The position numbers were made by a program, and so were the translations under genes. A stretch of 64,000 nucleotides of DNA, taken from contig NZ_PPFB01000001.1 in the NCBI RefSeq assembly GCF_002899455.1, positions 744,001 through 808,000 on the forward strand, given 5' to 3'. The notes under the pieces were generated by a model. It searched no databases. It saw only the letters and a program-made list of their open reading frames with translations, and was not told the DNA's origin. This document shows, piece after piece, positions 38,518-47,196 of this stretch; within the stretch, counting starts at the first letter, position 1, and every line of letters starts with the position of its first letter. This stretch comes from Streptomyces sp. DH-12 (lineage in GTDB: Bacteria > Actinomycetota > Actinomycetes > Streptomycetales > Streptomycetaceae).

Positions 38518-39270
38518 TCACCGGACGCCGGCCTCGGCGCACTCGGCGACGAGACGCACGACGGTGTCCTGGTGGTCCGACAGGAAGAAGTGTCCGCCGG
38601 GGAGCATTTCCAGCCGGAAGCCGGCCGTGGTGTGACTCTTCCAGGCTGCGGCTTCCTCCGGCGTCACCTGCGGGTCCCGGTCCCCGGTCAGACAGAGGAC
38701 GGGCGTCGCCACCACCGCGTCGGGGACCGGCCGATACCGGGTGACCGCCCGGTAGTCGTTGCGTATGGCGGGCAGCGTCAGGTCCATCAGGTCCGGGCTG
38801 CTCAGGATCGCCGTGTCGGTTCCGCCGAGGCGTGCGAGGTGGTCGAGCAGGTCCCGGTCGGAGTCGAACGCCCGGGCCTCTCGCGTCATCGACGGGGCGG
38901 CGCGGCCGGAGACGACCAGGCGGCAGTGGGCCGTCAACCGGTCGCGCCCGAGCCGGAGCATCGACTCGAAGGCGACGGACGCTCCCATGCTGTGACCGAC
39001 GAGGACGAGCGGCACGGGCTCTGCCGCCCATCGCCGCAGGGACGGCAGCAGCCGGTCGGCAAGGCCTTCGACGGTCGTCACGAACGGTTCGCCCCAACGA
39101 TCCTGCCGCCCCGGGTACTGAACGGCTGCCACGTCGTACCCGTCGGGGAACCGCCGCGCGAACGGAGCGTAGAACGAGGCGGCGCCTCCGGCGTGCGGAA
39201 AGAACACCACGCGCGCCCGGGCATCCGCGGCACCGCGCAGTGGCCTGATCCAAGGGTCCTTGCCCACCAT
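38518..39270 (-). CDS. Type II thioesterase
   Basis: A 250-residue alpha/beta hydrolase of the editing thioesterase family that removes stalled or mis-primed acyl groups from NRPS and PKS carrier domains. The N-terminal FFPHAGG signature is at 23-29, the nucleophile is Ser94 in GHSMG, a GDRDP loop provides the Asp and GGHFF near the C-terminus provides the His. The ATG at 39270 is preceded by a purine-rich stretch and begins the conserved N-terminus. It is on the same strand as the NRPS cluster but about 0.9 kb upstream, so it may be transcribed separately. It is the last recognisable NRPS-related gene in the window. Confidence 0.93.
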   Translation of the reverse strand: MVGKDPWIRPLRGAADARARVVFFPHAGGAASFYAPFARRFPDGYDVAAVQYPGRQDRWGEPFVTTVEGLADRLLPSLRRWAAEPVPLVLVGHSMGASVAFESMLRLGRDRLTAHCRLVVSGRAAPSMTREARAFDSDRDLLDHLARLGGTDTAILSSPDLMDLTLPAIRNDYRAVTRYRPVPDAVVATPVLCLTGDRDPQVTPEEAAAWKSHTTAGFRLEMLPGGHFFLSDHQDTVVRLVAECAEAGVR

Positions 39271-39665
39271 CCCCACTCCCCACCCCTCGTCATGCGGCCG
39301 GGCCCGCCCACCGGTCCCCTTGTGACCGTCGTCGACGGTACGGTGCCCACCCTCCGACCGTCGAGGGGGCCGAGAACACCCCGGCGCACCACCCTGCGGG
39401 CGCACCGGTCACCACCCGCACCGAAGCGGACGGCCTCCCGGGGGACGAAGTGGCGCTTCGCCGTGCGGTGTGCGGTGCTGCAGCAGCACGGCGGGGGGAT
39501 CGGGCACGTGCAGCCGGTGACCAGGCGCCCGGCGAGTGACATCGACAAGGCCGCGGCCACCGTCGAGGAGCGTGTGGGGGGCGGCCTGGACGCCGGGGCG
39601 GGTGGGGACGCGTACACGCCGCCGGGCCGCACACCTCGTGGGTGCGGGCCCGGTGACGGCGGGGG
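39271..39665. other. Intergenic region with no supported gene
   Basis: Several short overlapping frames are open but none has a ribosome site plus biased codon use. The region should hold the thioesterase promoter, and it marks the likely right-hand boundary of the NRPS cluster. Confidence 0.45.
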
Positions 39666-39845
39666 TCATTCCTCGCCGCGCACGACGTTCCCCTCGGCCC
39701 GGGTGACCGGGGCGGCCGGTGTGGTGTTCCGGTCGACCGCGGGCAGGCAGGTCCGCAGCGGTCCCTGACCGCGCAGTCGCCGTGCGCGCGCCCAGCCGGT
39801 CTTCGGACGGCGGGTCCGGGGCTTGTCGGTGCTCCCCGTGATCAC
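39666..39845 (-). CDS. Small hypothetical protein, 59 residues
   Basis: I do not recognise this protein. The GTG at 39845 lies 10 bases after AAGGAG, and nearly every codon ends in G or C, as real Streptomyces genes do. The N-terminal half is strongly basic (many Arg and Lys in residues 8-31). There is a single Cys at 33, and the C-terminus ends EGNVVRGEE. No signal peptide or membrane segment is visible. It stands alone between the NRPS cluster and the CBS-domain gene. It could be a nucleic-acid-binding small protein or a precursor-like peptide; neither is shown. Confidence 0.55.
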   Translation of the reverse strand: MITGSTDKPRTRRPKTGWARARRLRGQGPLRTCLPAVDRNTTPAAPVTRAEGNVVRGEE

Positions 39846-39952
39846 GTCACATCATCTCCTTCCGTGGTCACCGGCGGGCCGGGTCCCCCGGTGCCACGGA
39901 GGCCGGACCCCACACCGCGCGTTCATGCGACCCCCTTACGGATGTGAGGAGT

Positions 39953-40372
39953 TCACGTGTGCGGACGGGCGACGCTGATGTCACCGAGCGCCGACTCCGG
40001 GTCGCGCTCCATGGCGACGTCCCCCAACGACACGACGCCGACCGGGTGTTCGTCCTCGACTACGGGGACGCGGCGCACGGCGTGTTCGCGCATCAGCCGC
40101 ACCGCGAGGTCCAGCTCGTCGTCGGGCCGTACGGTCACCAGGTCGTCGCTGCACGCGCCGGCCACGGTGGTCTCCTCGGGGTCGACGCCCTCGGCGACCG
40201 AACGCACCACCAGGTCCCGGTCGGTGACCAGTCCCCGCAGCCGCCCCTCGTCGGTGACGAGCACGGCGCCGAGGTCGCGGTCCCGCATGATGCGGGCGAC
40301 CTGCGCGACGGAGGTGTGCGGCCCGACGGTCACGGGCGCGGCGGTCATGATGTCGCGGACGTACTGGGTCAT
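39953..40372 (-). CDS. CBS-domain pair protein
   Basis: A 139-residue cytosolic protein made of two tandem CBS motifs (about residues 7-60 and 75-130), starting MTQYVRDIMT. CBS pairs bind adenine nucleotides or S-adenosylmethionine and usually act as sensor modules. Here nothing else is attached, so it is a free-standing member, abundant in Streptomyces, with no known partner visible nearby. The ATG at 40372 follows an AAGGGG-type ribosome site. Confidence 0.9.
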   Translation of the reverse strand: MTQYVRDIMTAAPVTVGPHTSVAQVARIMRDRDLGAVLVTDEGRLRGLVTDRDLVVRSVAEGVDPEETTVAGACSDDLVTVRPDDELDLAVRLMREHAVRRVPVVEDEHPVGVVSLGDVAMERDPESALGDISVARPHT

Positions 40373-40456
40373 GATGTGTCCCCTTCCTCGGCCTGCTCGG
40401 CGTCCTCGCCGGCTCGGTGAAGGACCCGGGTACCCGCCGTGCGGCGGACGGCACCG

Positions 40457-42904
40457 TCAGCGCCGTACGGTGAACTCCGCCCACACCTGCTTGCCGCCGC
40501 TGACCGGCAGGGTTCCCCAGGACGCCGCCACCGCCTCGACGAGCAGGATGCCGCGGCCCCCGGTGGCCTCCCAGCCGATGCTGGTGGGCCTCACCGGCGA
40601 GCGCGGGGAGGCGTCCGCGACGGCGAGACGCAGCCGGTCCCCGATCAGGGCGAGGTCGAGGCGCACCTGGCCGTCGGTGTGCACCAGGGCGTTGGTGACC
40701 AGCTCGGAGACGGCGAGGAGCGGCGCGTCGATCTCCTCGGTGACGCCCCAGGAGCGCAGGGTGCGCCGGGTGAAGCGGCGGGCGTGACCGACCGCCTGGG
40801 GCACCCGCCACACCGTCCAGCTCTCCCGCAGCGGACGGGTGTCCATGCCGTCGTAGCGCATCAGCAGCAGCGCCACGTCGTCGCTGCGGAGCGCGTTGCC
40901 GAGCAGCGTGTCCGCGACCGGCCCCAGGTCGGCGGGGTCGGCGGCGGCCACCTGCCGGGCGAACCGCTCCATGCCCGTGTCGATGTCGGAGTCGGGCGAC
41001 TCGACCAGGCCGTCCGTGGTGAGGGCGACCAGCGTGCCGGGCTGGAGCCGCAGCGGGTTCATCGGGAAGTCGCACTGCCGCACCACTCCGAGCGGCGGAC
41101 CGCCCTCCGCCTCCGCGATCTCGGTGCGCCCGTCCGGGTGGCGCAGCACCGGCGGCAGATGTCCGGCGCGCACGCACCAGGCGGTGCCCGCCTCCATGTC
41201 GACGTCGACGTAGCAGCAGGTGGCGAAGAGGTCGGTCTCCATGTCGACGAGAAGCCGGTTGGCGTGGGAGACCACCACGTCCGGGGGATGTCCCTCGACG
41301 GCGTAGGCGCGCAGGGCGGTGCGCATCTGTCCCATGAGGGTGGCGGCGCCGGCGCTGTGGCCCTGTACGTCCCCGATGACGAGGGCGACGTGGTTGTCGG
41401 CCAGCGGGATGACGTCGTACCAGTCGCCGCCGAGTTCCAGTCCGGCGGTGCTGGGCAGGTAGCGGGCGACGGCGACCGCGCCCGGCAGCCGGGGCAGGCG
41501 GTGCGGCAGCAGCTGGCGCTGGAGCATGCCGACCAGTTCGTGCTCGGCGTCGAAGGCGCGGGCCCGCATCAGCGCCTGCCCGGCCAGGTTGGCGGCGGCG
41601 GTGAGCAGGGTCCGCTCGTCCGCGCCGATGTCGTGCGGGGCGTCCCAGCCGACGAGGCAGGCGCCGGCCATGCGGTTGCCGGCGGGCAGCGGCAGCACCG
41701 CGAGACCGCCCGGGCCGACCCCGGCGAGCGCCGGTTCGAGCGGGGAGCCGGCCGGCCACATCGCGGGGCGGCCGTCGCGCAGCGCGGCGGCCAGGGTCGG
41801 CATGGTGCGCACGGGCGCGTCGGGCCACTCGGTGCGCCACTCCGACCGCCACAGCTCCGGCCAGGCCTCCGGCTCGGGCGGGTCGAGGACGGTGACGACG
41901 AGCCGGTCGCTCTCCAGCTCGGCCAGCGCCATCCGGTCCGCGCGCAGCGGGCGGCGCAGCGCCGCCACCACGGCCTTGCCGACGTCCCGCACGGTCACGG
42001 CGGTGGACAGGGCGGCGGCCAGGCGCTGCACCCGCGCCACGTCGGTGACGTCGGCGCGCAGCGAGGAGGCGTCGGCGACGGTGCCGACGAGCCGGGCCGG
42101 GCGTCCCTCGCCGCCGGGCGCCAGCCGGCCGCGCAGCCGGAGCCACCGGGGCGGTCCGGCGGGCTGGAGCACCCGGAACTCCAGCTCGCGGTCGCCGATG
42201 GTCATGTGGTCGGCCTCCACCACGGACATCAGCGAGGGCAGGTCCTCGGGGACGGCCAGGCCGAGCAGGGTCTCCACCCGCCCGTCGAAGTCGTCCGGGT
42301 CGAGTCCGTAGAGGTCCAGGACGTCGTCGTGCACCCGGACCCGGCCGGTGTCCATGGCGAGGCTGAAGCCGCCCGGCGGCAGGTCCGCGCCCTCGGCGGT
42401 GACGGGCGGCGCGGGGAAGGCGACGGCGTCGGCGACGAGGCCGAGGCACGCCCGGTCGTCGGCGTCGAACCCGCCGGGCCGCTCGCTCACCGCGAGCAGA
42501 CAGCCGCCGCCGTCGTGGCGCACGGGCAGGGCGGCGAGGTGGAAATCGCGGCGGGGCGTGCGCCGCGACTGGGACTGGGCGGCCAGGTCCCTCGGTCCGA
42601 GCCACACCGCGCGTCCGCGGTGGGCCTCGGCGACGGGACCGCGGCCGGTGGCGGAGTAGCAGTCGCGCACCCCGCACAGGGTCCGCGGCACCCCGGCGGC
42701 CTCCGCCAGACACAGCAGCTCGCCGTCCTCGCCGGGGGCGTAGACGCCGGCGAACAGGGCGCCGGCGAAGACGAGGGCCTGCTCCAGGGTCCTGCGCAGC
42801 CGGTCGGGCGCCTGCGGATCCGCCGCGATCGCGCTCAGGGCGCCCTCGGCACGCAGCGTTCTCGTGCCGCCTCCCGCAGCGCCCTCACCGACCACGTTGG
42901 CCAT
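40457..42904 (-). CDS. GAF/PAS/SpoIIE phosphatase with C-terminal anti-sigma-type ATPase domain
   Basis: An 815-residue regulator. A GAF-like segment is followed by a PAS-like segment, a second GAF, a PP2C-type SpoIIE domain (GGDWYDVIPL near residue 491) and an HATPase_c domain (SELVTNALVHT near 732). Such proteins dephosphorylate anti-anti-sigma factors and, through the ATPase domain, may also phosphorylate or bind them, so they sit on partner-switching pathways that control alternative sigma factors. The start chosen is the ATG at 42904, where the conserved region begins; the frame is open further upstream but without a ribosome site. There is no transmembrane segment. Its partner is not encoded next to it. 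It has a paralogue of the same layout about 15 kb to the right (57441-59819). Confidence 0.93.
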   Translation of the reverse strand: MANVVGEGAAGGGTRTLRAEGALSAIAADPQAPDRLRRTLEQALVFAGALFAGVYAPGEDGELLCLAEAAGVPRTLCGVRDCYSATGRGPVAEAHRGRAVWLGPRDLAAQSQSRRTPRRDFHLAALPVRHDGGGCLLAVSERPGGFDADDRACLGLVADAVAFPAPPVTAEGADLPPGGFSLAMDTGRVRVHDDVLDLYGLDPDDFDGRVETLLGLAVPEDLPSLMSVVEADHMTIGDRELEFRVLQPAGPPRWLRLRGRLAPGGEGRPARLVGTVADASSLRADVTDVARVQRLAAALSTAVTVRDVGKAVVAALRRPLRADRMALAELESDRLVVTVLDPPEPEAWPELWRSEWRTEWPDAPVRTMPTLAAALRDGRPAMWPAGSPLEPALAGVGPGGLAVLPLPAGNRMAGACLVGWDAPHDIGADERTLLTAAANLAGQALMRARAFDAEHELVGMLQRQLLPHRLPRLPGAVAVARYLPSTAGLELGGDWYDVIPLADNHVALVIGDVQGHSAGAATLMGQMRTALRAYAVEGHPPDVVVSHANRLLVDMETDLFATCCYVDVDMEAGTAWCVRAGHLPPVLRHPDGRTEIAEAEGGPPLGVVRQCDFPMNPLRLQPGTLVALTTDGLVESPDSDIDTGMERFARQVAAADPADLGPVADTLLGNALRSDDVALLLMRYDGMDTRPLRESWTVWRVPQAVGHARRFTRRTLRSWGVTEEIDAPLLAVSELVTNALVHTDGQVRLDLALIGDRLRLAVADASPRSPVRPTSIGWEATGGRGILLVEAVAASWGTLPVSGGKQVWAEFTVRR

Positions 42905-43085
42905 TACAGCGCCAAAGGGACACGGGCGCAGCCCCTGTGCGCGAACGGCTCCCGGGCGGACCGCCCCGGGAACCGCTCGCGGGGGTCCGTCAGGACCGGC
43001 AAGGCGGGCACGGGCCTCACGGCGGCGGAACGGGGTACGCGCAGGGGTGCGCGCGAAGGGCCCGTGCGGGCCCGGTGGCGCGGGC

Positions 43086-43140
43086 CGTGCGCGGGAGGCG
43101 CCCCCGGCCCGCACACGGCCGGGGGCGCCTCCCGCGCACG
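43086..43140 (-). terminator. Very strong terminator hairpin of the serine protease gene
   Basis: Two 24-base arms (43086-43109 and 43117-43140) are perfectly complementary around a 7-base loop. It lies three bases after the protease stop codon. Confidence 0.9.
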
Positions 43141-43143
43141 GGG

Positions 43144-44535
43144 TCAGTGCGACGGGGCCGGCCCGGAGCCGGCCCCGGAGTGGCGGCCGGAGCCCGTGCC
43201 GTTCTGCTCCGGCGCACCGTGGTGCCCGCCCGCGCCGTCCTGGCCGGCACCGGCGTCCTGGCCGGCACCGGCGTCCTGGCCGGCACCGGCGTCCTGACCA
43301 CCCGTCCGGTCCCCGGCGTCCGCCCGGCCGTCCGCGCCCGCCTGGCCGTCGCCGGTCTCCTCGCCCGCGCCCTGCGCCTGGCCGCCGGCCTGGCCGTCCG
43401 CGCCGGCGTCGGCGTCGGCGTCGGCGCCGAGGGTCGCGCCGACCGCTTCCAGGGCGGTGGTGACGGGCTGGAAGAAGGTCTCGCCGCCCACAGTGCAGTC
43501 ACCGCTGCCGCCCGAGGTCAGGCCGAGGGCGAGACCGTCCTGGGTGAACAGCGGGCCGCCGCTGTCGCCGGGCTCCGCGCACACGTCGGTCTGGATGAGG
43601 CCGGTGACCGTGCCCTCGGGGTAGTTCACCGTGGCGTCGAGGCCGAGCACCTGTCCGTCGGCGAGGCCGGTGGTGCTGCCCATGCGGAACACCTGCTGTC
43701 CGACCGTGGCGTCCGCGGCCCGGACGACCGGGACCGTCCGGCCGCCGACGTTCACCTCGCTCGGGGCCTCGACGGCCGGGTCGTCGTAGGCGAGCAGCGC
43801 GAAGTCGCCCGCGCCCGGGAAGAGCGCCTGGCCGACCGTGGCGATGGGCTCGCCGCCCTGCCGGTCGGACCACTCGTCGCCGGCGGCGACACAGTGCCCG
43901 GCGGTGAGGAACGCCGGGCTGCCGTCGCCCGCGGTGACGTTGAAGCCGAGCGAACAGCGGGCGCCGCCCGCGAAAATGGCGTCACCGCCGGACGCGAAGG
44001 TGCGGAAGGTGCCCGCGGACCTCTTGAGGGTGGCCATGCCGGAGCCGAGGCCCTCGACGGTGGACTCCAGCCGGTCCCACGTGTCGCCGGTGACCGTGCT
44101 GTCCGCGGTGACGAGGATCTTGTTGGTGCGCGGGTCGACCGCCCAGGAGGTGCCCGGGATGGTCGCCTCCGTCTTCAACGTCCGTGCCCCGGCCTCCAGT
44201 TCGGCCATGCTGTGGTCGACCTCGCGGACCTCCGCGCCCGCGCTGCGCGCCTTCAGGGCCATGACGCCCTCGCCGCGCACCACGTTGACGACGAGCCGCT
44301 TGTCCTCGCCGTCGTACCAGGCGCCCGCGTACGCGTCGCCGAGCATGCCGGCGAGCCGGGTGGCGAGGTCCGAGGCGTCACCCGCCCTGAGGGTCCTCGG
44401 CGCGGCCGCGACGTCGTCCGGCACGCCGTCCTGGGACGCGCCGGCGCTGGGGAGCAGGATCGCGGCGGCGCCGAGGGCCACCACAGCGCCCACCGCTGCC
44501 GCGGCCTTGCGCTTCGGGATTCGCTTGTGACTCAA
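43144..44535 (-). CDS. Secreted chymotrypsin-like serine protease (S1, alpha-lytic/streptogrisin type) with a repeat tail
   Basis: A 463-residue preproenzyme. The N-terminus has a basic start and a hydrophobic signal (about 11-33), then an alpha-lytic-type propeptide to about 182, then the mature protease with His214 (TAGHC), Asp244 (GAGDFAL) and Ser325 (GDSGGP). After about residue 370 comes a 90-residue low-complexity tail rich in Gly, Ala, Asp and Gln, including tandem GQDAGA units. The tail is not part of the fold and may bind the cell wall or substrate. The start is a TTG at 44535, nine bases after AGGAGG, where the signal peptide begins. It acts outside the cell, and such enzymes are typical targets of subtilisin-inhibitor-type proteins, one of which is encoded at 49985-50419. 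Confidence 0.93.
   Translation of the reverse strand: MSHKRIPKRKAAAAVGAVVALGAAAILLPSAGASQDGVPDDVAAAPRTLRAGDASDLATRLAGMLGDAYAGAWYDGEDKRLVVNVVRGEGVMALKARSAGAEVREVDHSMAELEAGARTLKTEATIPGTSWAVDPRTNKILVTADSTVTGDTWDRLESTVEGLGSGMATLKRSAGTFRTFASGGDAIFAGGARCSLGFNVTAGDGSPAFLTAGHCVAAGDEWSDRQGGEPIATVGQALFPGAGDFALLAYDDPAVEAPSEVNVGGRTVPVVRAADATVGQQVFRMGSTTGLADGQVLGLDATVNYPEGTVTGLIQTDVCAEPGDSGGPLFTQDGLALGLTSGGSGDCTVGGETFFQPVTTALEAVGATLGADADADAGADGQAGGQAQGAGEETGDGQAGADGRADAGDRTGGQDAGAGQDAGAGQDAGAGQDGAGGHHGAPEQNGTGSGRHSGAGSGPAPSH
43237..43290. repeat. 18-bp tandem repeat, three exact copies
   Basis: Three exact 18-base units encode the GQDAGA repeats of the protease tail; a partial fourth copy follows. Exact identity suggests recent slippage, so length may vary between strains. 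Confidence 0.9.
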
Positions 44536-44735
44536 ACTTCTCGACCTCCTGGGGGGACCGGAGTCGTGCCGCCGCCCGGCGGCTGTTCGGGGCGCCTGGA
44601 CGGTCGTTGGTACGCAAGGGGGTCGAGAGGTGTTCAACTCCTTCCAGGCCCTCACCGTCCGTCACCGTCCGGGGGCTCCCGGTGTCCGGTCCCGCCGCGG
44701 GTCCCGGCTTCGGGGAATCTGCACAGCGCATGCCC

Positions 44736-45753
44736 GGCCCGGTCACCGGACCGCTGCCCGAGCGCCGGCTGAGCCCGCTGCGGCTGATGCGGTTCTGCCT
44801 GGGCGGCGCCCGGGGCGACCTGGCGGGGCTGCTGGTGAGCGGCCTGCGGGTCGATGACGGCGGCGGAGTTCCTCACCTTCAACACGTCGGTGACGATGGT
44901 GCTGACGTCGGTGACCCAGCTGACGGGCTCGTTCGTCTCGGCGGTCGCCGCGCTGCCGCTGTTCGAACAGATCCGGCCGGTGCTGGACGCGGCGCCCGAG
45001 GTGCGCGCGGCGAGCACCCGGCCGGGCCCGCTGACCGGCGCGATCGAGGCGCGGCGGGTGTCCTTCCGCTACTCCGACGACGGCCCGCTGGTGCTGGACG
45101 ACGTGTCGTTCGAGGCGCGGCCGGGCGAGTTCGTGGCGGTCGTGGGCCCGAGCGGCTGCGGCAAGTCGACGCTGCTGCGGCTGCTCATCGGCTTCGACCG
45201 CCCGCTGTCCGGCAGCGTGCTGTACGACGGTCAGGACCTCGCGGCGCTGGACCCGTCGGCGGTGCGCCGCCAGTGCGGTGTGGTGCTCCAGCACGCGCAG
45301 CCGTTCACCGGGTCGATCACGGACGTGATCTGCGGCAGCGAGCCGTACACGCCGGAGGAGGCGATGGCGGCGGCGGAGATGGCGGGACTGGCCGAGGACA
45401 TCCGCCGGATGCCGATGGGGCTGCACACCGTCGTGTCCGGCAGCGGCGCGGTCTCCGGCGGCCAGCGTCAGCGGCTGATGATCGCCCGGGCGCTGATCCG
45501 CCGGCCCCGGATCCTCTTCTTCGACGAGGCGACCAGCGCCCTGGACAACGGGACGCAGCGCACGGTGATCGAGAGCACCAAGGCGCTGCGGGCGACCCGC
45601 GTCGTCATCGCGCACCGGCTGTCGACGGTGCTGGACGCGGACCGGGTGGTGGTGATGGAGGCCGGCAAGGTGGTCCAGCAGGGCGCCCCGTCCGAGCTCC
45701 TCGCCGACACCCGGGGCCGGCTGCACGAGCTGGTGCGCAGGCAGCTGGCCTGA
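44736..45753 (+). pseudogene. Remnant of an NHLM/HlyB-type bacteriocin ABC exporter (C-terminal ATPase frame 44854-45753)
   Basis: The open frame from ATG 44854 encodes 299 residues. It begins inside what is normally the last part of the membrane domain (AAEFLTFNTSVTMVL) and continues into a complete ATPase: GPSGCGKST, SGGQRQR, ILFFDEATSALD and the IAHRLST H-loop. Just upstream, in another frame (44736-44846), is a piece like the start of the membrane domain of these exporters (LSPLRLMRFCLGGARGDLAG). The six-helix membrane domain between them is missing and a stop interrupts the frame at 44836. Full-length members have 700 to 1000 residues and export RiPP or NHLP-leader peptides. The best reading is an internally deleted relic. 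Expression of the ATPase frame cannot be excluded, since its motifs are intact. Confidence 0.75.
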
Positions 45754-45784
45754 GCCGTCGGCCGTCGGCCCCCGGGGACGGCTC
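45752..45784 (+). terminator. Hairpin after the ABC ATPase frame
   Basis: GAGCCGTC at 45752-45759 pairs with GACGGCTC at 45777-45784, starting inside the stop codon. The loop is long and GC-rich, so the call is moderate. Confidence 0.5.
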
Positions 45785-45881
45785 GGTCCCCCTCCCGCCG
45801 GGGCACGCACACCGTGGCGCGTATGCGGCCCTCCGCGCGATCCGTCCGTTGGACGGGGCGGTAAATGGGTACCCACGGGCC

Positions 45882-46889
45882 ATGCGGACCAGCGTGGTGG
45901 ATGTGGGGTCGAAGACCGTCCGGCTCGTCGTGTCGGACACGGAGGGCGGTGCGCCGCTGCCGGTGCACACGGCCAAGTGGCGGCTGCGGCTGTCCGAGCA
46001 GGTCACGCCCGGCGGGCCGGTGCCGGACCGCGCCGTGGAGGACCTGGTGGAGGCCGTCGCGGCGGCGGACCGGGCCGCCGCGCGCTGGGGCGCCGCCGGT
46101 CCCCTGGCCTTCGCCACGGCCGTGGTGCGCGGGGCTTCGAACGGGCGTGAGGTGCTGCGCACGGTCCGGGAGCGGACCGGCGTCGCGCTGTGCACCCTGC
46201 CCGGCGAGGTCGAGGCGGAGCTGACCTTCCTCGCCGCGCGCCGCTGGATGGGCTGGCGCTGCGGGCCGCTGGCCCTGCTGGACATCGGCGGCGGCTCGCT
46301 GGAGGTCGCCTTCGGGCGCGGCCGGCTGCCCGACTTCGCCGCCTCGCTGCCGCTGGGCGCGGCCCGGCTGACCCACGAGCACTTCGGGGACGAGGACCCG
46401 CCCTCGCCCGACCAGGTGCGCGCCCTGCGCCGGCAGGTGCGTCACCAGTTGCGCGACGCCGCGGCCCGGATCCGCTGGGAGGGGCCGCGCACGGCGGTCG
46501 CCACCTCCCGCACCTTCCAGCAGCTCGGCCGGCTGTGCGGGGCGGCGCCCGGCCGGCACGGCCCGTTCGTGGAGCGGGAGTTGTCCGTCGCCGACCTGCG
46601 CGGGGCGATCGACCGGCTGGCCGCCCTGCCGGCCGCCGAACGCGCCCGGCTGCCCGGCATCTCCGCGCCCCGCGCCACGCAGAGCCTGGCGGGGGCCGTG
46701 GTGGCGCACACCGCGATGAAGCTGACCGGCCTGGCGACGGTGACGATCTGCCCCTGGGCACTGCGCGAGGGGGTGCTGCTGCGCCACGTGGAGGACGGCC
46801 CCTCCTGGTGGGCGGAGATCACCCGGCGCAACGAGGAGGCGGAGGGTGCCGACCCGGTGCCGCTGCGCATCGCCGCCGCCCGGCCCTGA
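45882..46889 (+). CDS. Ppx/GppA-family phosphatase-like protein
   Basis: A 335-residue member of the ASKHA fold family that includes exopolyphosphatase and guanosine pentaphosphate phosphohydrolase. The N-terminal phosphate loop reads VVDVGSKTVRLVV (5-17) and the second phosphate motif reads LDIGGGSLEVAFG in the middle of the protein. The length fits the short actinobacterial Ppx class. It may hydrolyse polyphosphate or (p)ppGpp-type compounds, but substrate cannot be read from sequence. The ATG at 45882 starts the conserved N-terminus; its ribosome site is weak. Its only near neighbour on the same strand is the small acidic gene at 46949. Confidence 0.9.
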   Translation: MRTSVVDVGSKTVRLVVSDTEGGAPLPVHTAKWRLRLSEQVTPGGPVPDRAVEDLVEAVAAADRAAARWGAAGPLAFATAVVRGASNGREVLRTVRERTGVALCTLPGEVEAELTFLAARRWMGWRCGPLALLDIGGGSLEVAFGRGRLPDFAASLPLGAARLTHEHFGDEDPPSPDQVRALRRQVRHQLRDAAARIRWEGPRTAVATSRTFQQLGRLCGAAPGRHGPFVERELSVADLRGAIDRLAALPAAERARLPGISAPRATQSLAGAVVAHTAMKLTGLATVTICPWALREGVLLRHVEDGPSWWAEITRRNEEAEGADPVPLRIAAARP

Positions 46890-46911
46890 CTCCCGCCCGC
46901 GGGGCCGGGAG
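46890..46911 (+). terminator. Short hairpin after the Ppx/GppA gene
   Basis: CTCCCG at 46890-46895 pairs with CGGGAG at 46906-46911 directly after the stop. The stem is only 6 bp. Confidence 0.4.
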
Positions 46912-46948
46912 CGACGAGCACGACCGAGCACGACGTGAGGAGAGCCCG

Positions 46949-47134
46949 TTGTCCGAGCACGAGCACGACGACACCCCGAAGCCGTCCGAGTCGGCCCTCG
47001 AGGAGGTGCTGCGCGAGGTGGAGGAGGCCGAGCGCCGCACCCGGGACACCGACGAGGACCGCCGTCACCGCGGCGAGGCGGGTGATGCGGTCACGCCCAA
47101 CGTCCGGGCGCAGGAGGAGGCGGAGGGCGAGTAG
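46949..47134 (+). CDS. Small acidic conserved hypothetical protein, 61 residues
   Basis: The TTG at 46949 follows GAGGAG at a good distance. The protein is highly charged and almost lacks hydrophobic residues, with a predicted helical, glutamate- and arginine-rich middle (ALEEVLREVEEAERR). It ends in an acidic EEAEGE tail. It has no signal peptide, membrane segment or cysteine. Small disordered acidic proteins like this are common in Streptomyces; I cannot name a function. Confidence 0.6.
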   Translation: MSEHEHDDTPKPSESALEEVLREVEEAERRTRDTDEDRRHRGEAGDAVTPNVRAQEEAEGE

Positions 47135-47196
47135 ACGCGCGCGGACACCGCCACCCGGGTTCCGGGAGGACCTGGACGGCAGCCCCGTGACCGCCC

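Noticed and set aside
39078..39632. Cys-rich frame (stretch with CTCPIPPPCCC) considered as a RiPP precursor
   Set aside because: It overlaps the thioesterase in another frame, has no ribosome site at a sensible start and no modification enzyme nearby.
43237..43290. Tandem 18-bp units considered as a CRISPR array
   Set aside because: The units are adjacent without spacers and encode an in-frame hexapeptide repeat of the protease.
45844..45875. Possible -35/-10 pair before the Ppx/GppA gene (TTGGAC and TAAATG)
   Set aside because: The spacing is too short for a normal promoter and the -10 match is poor.
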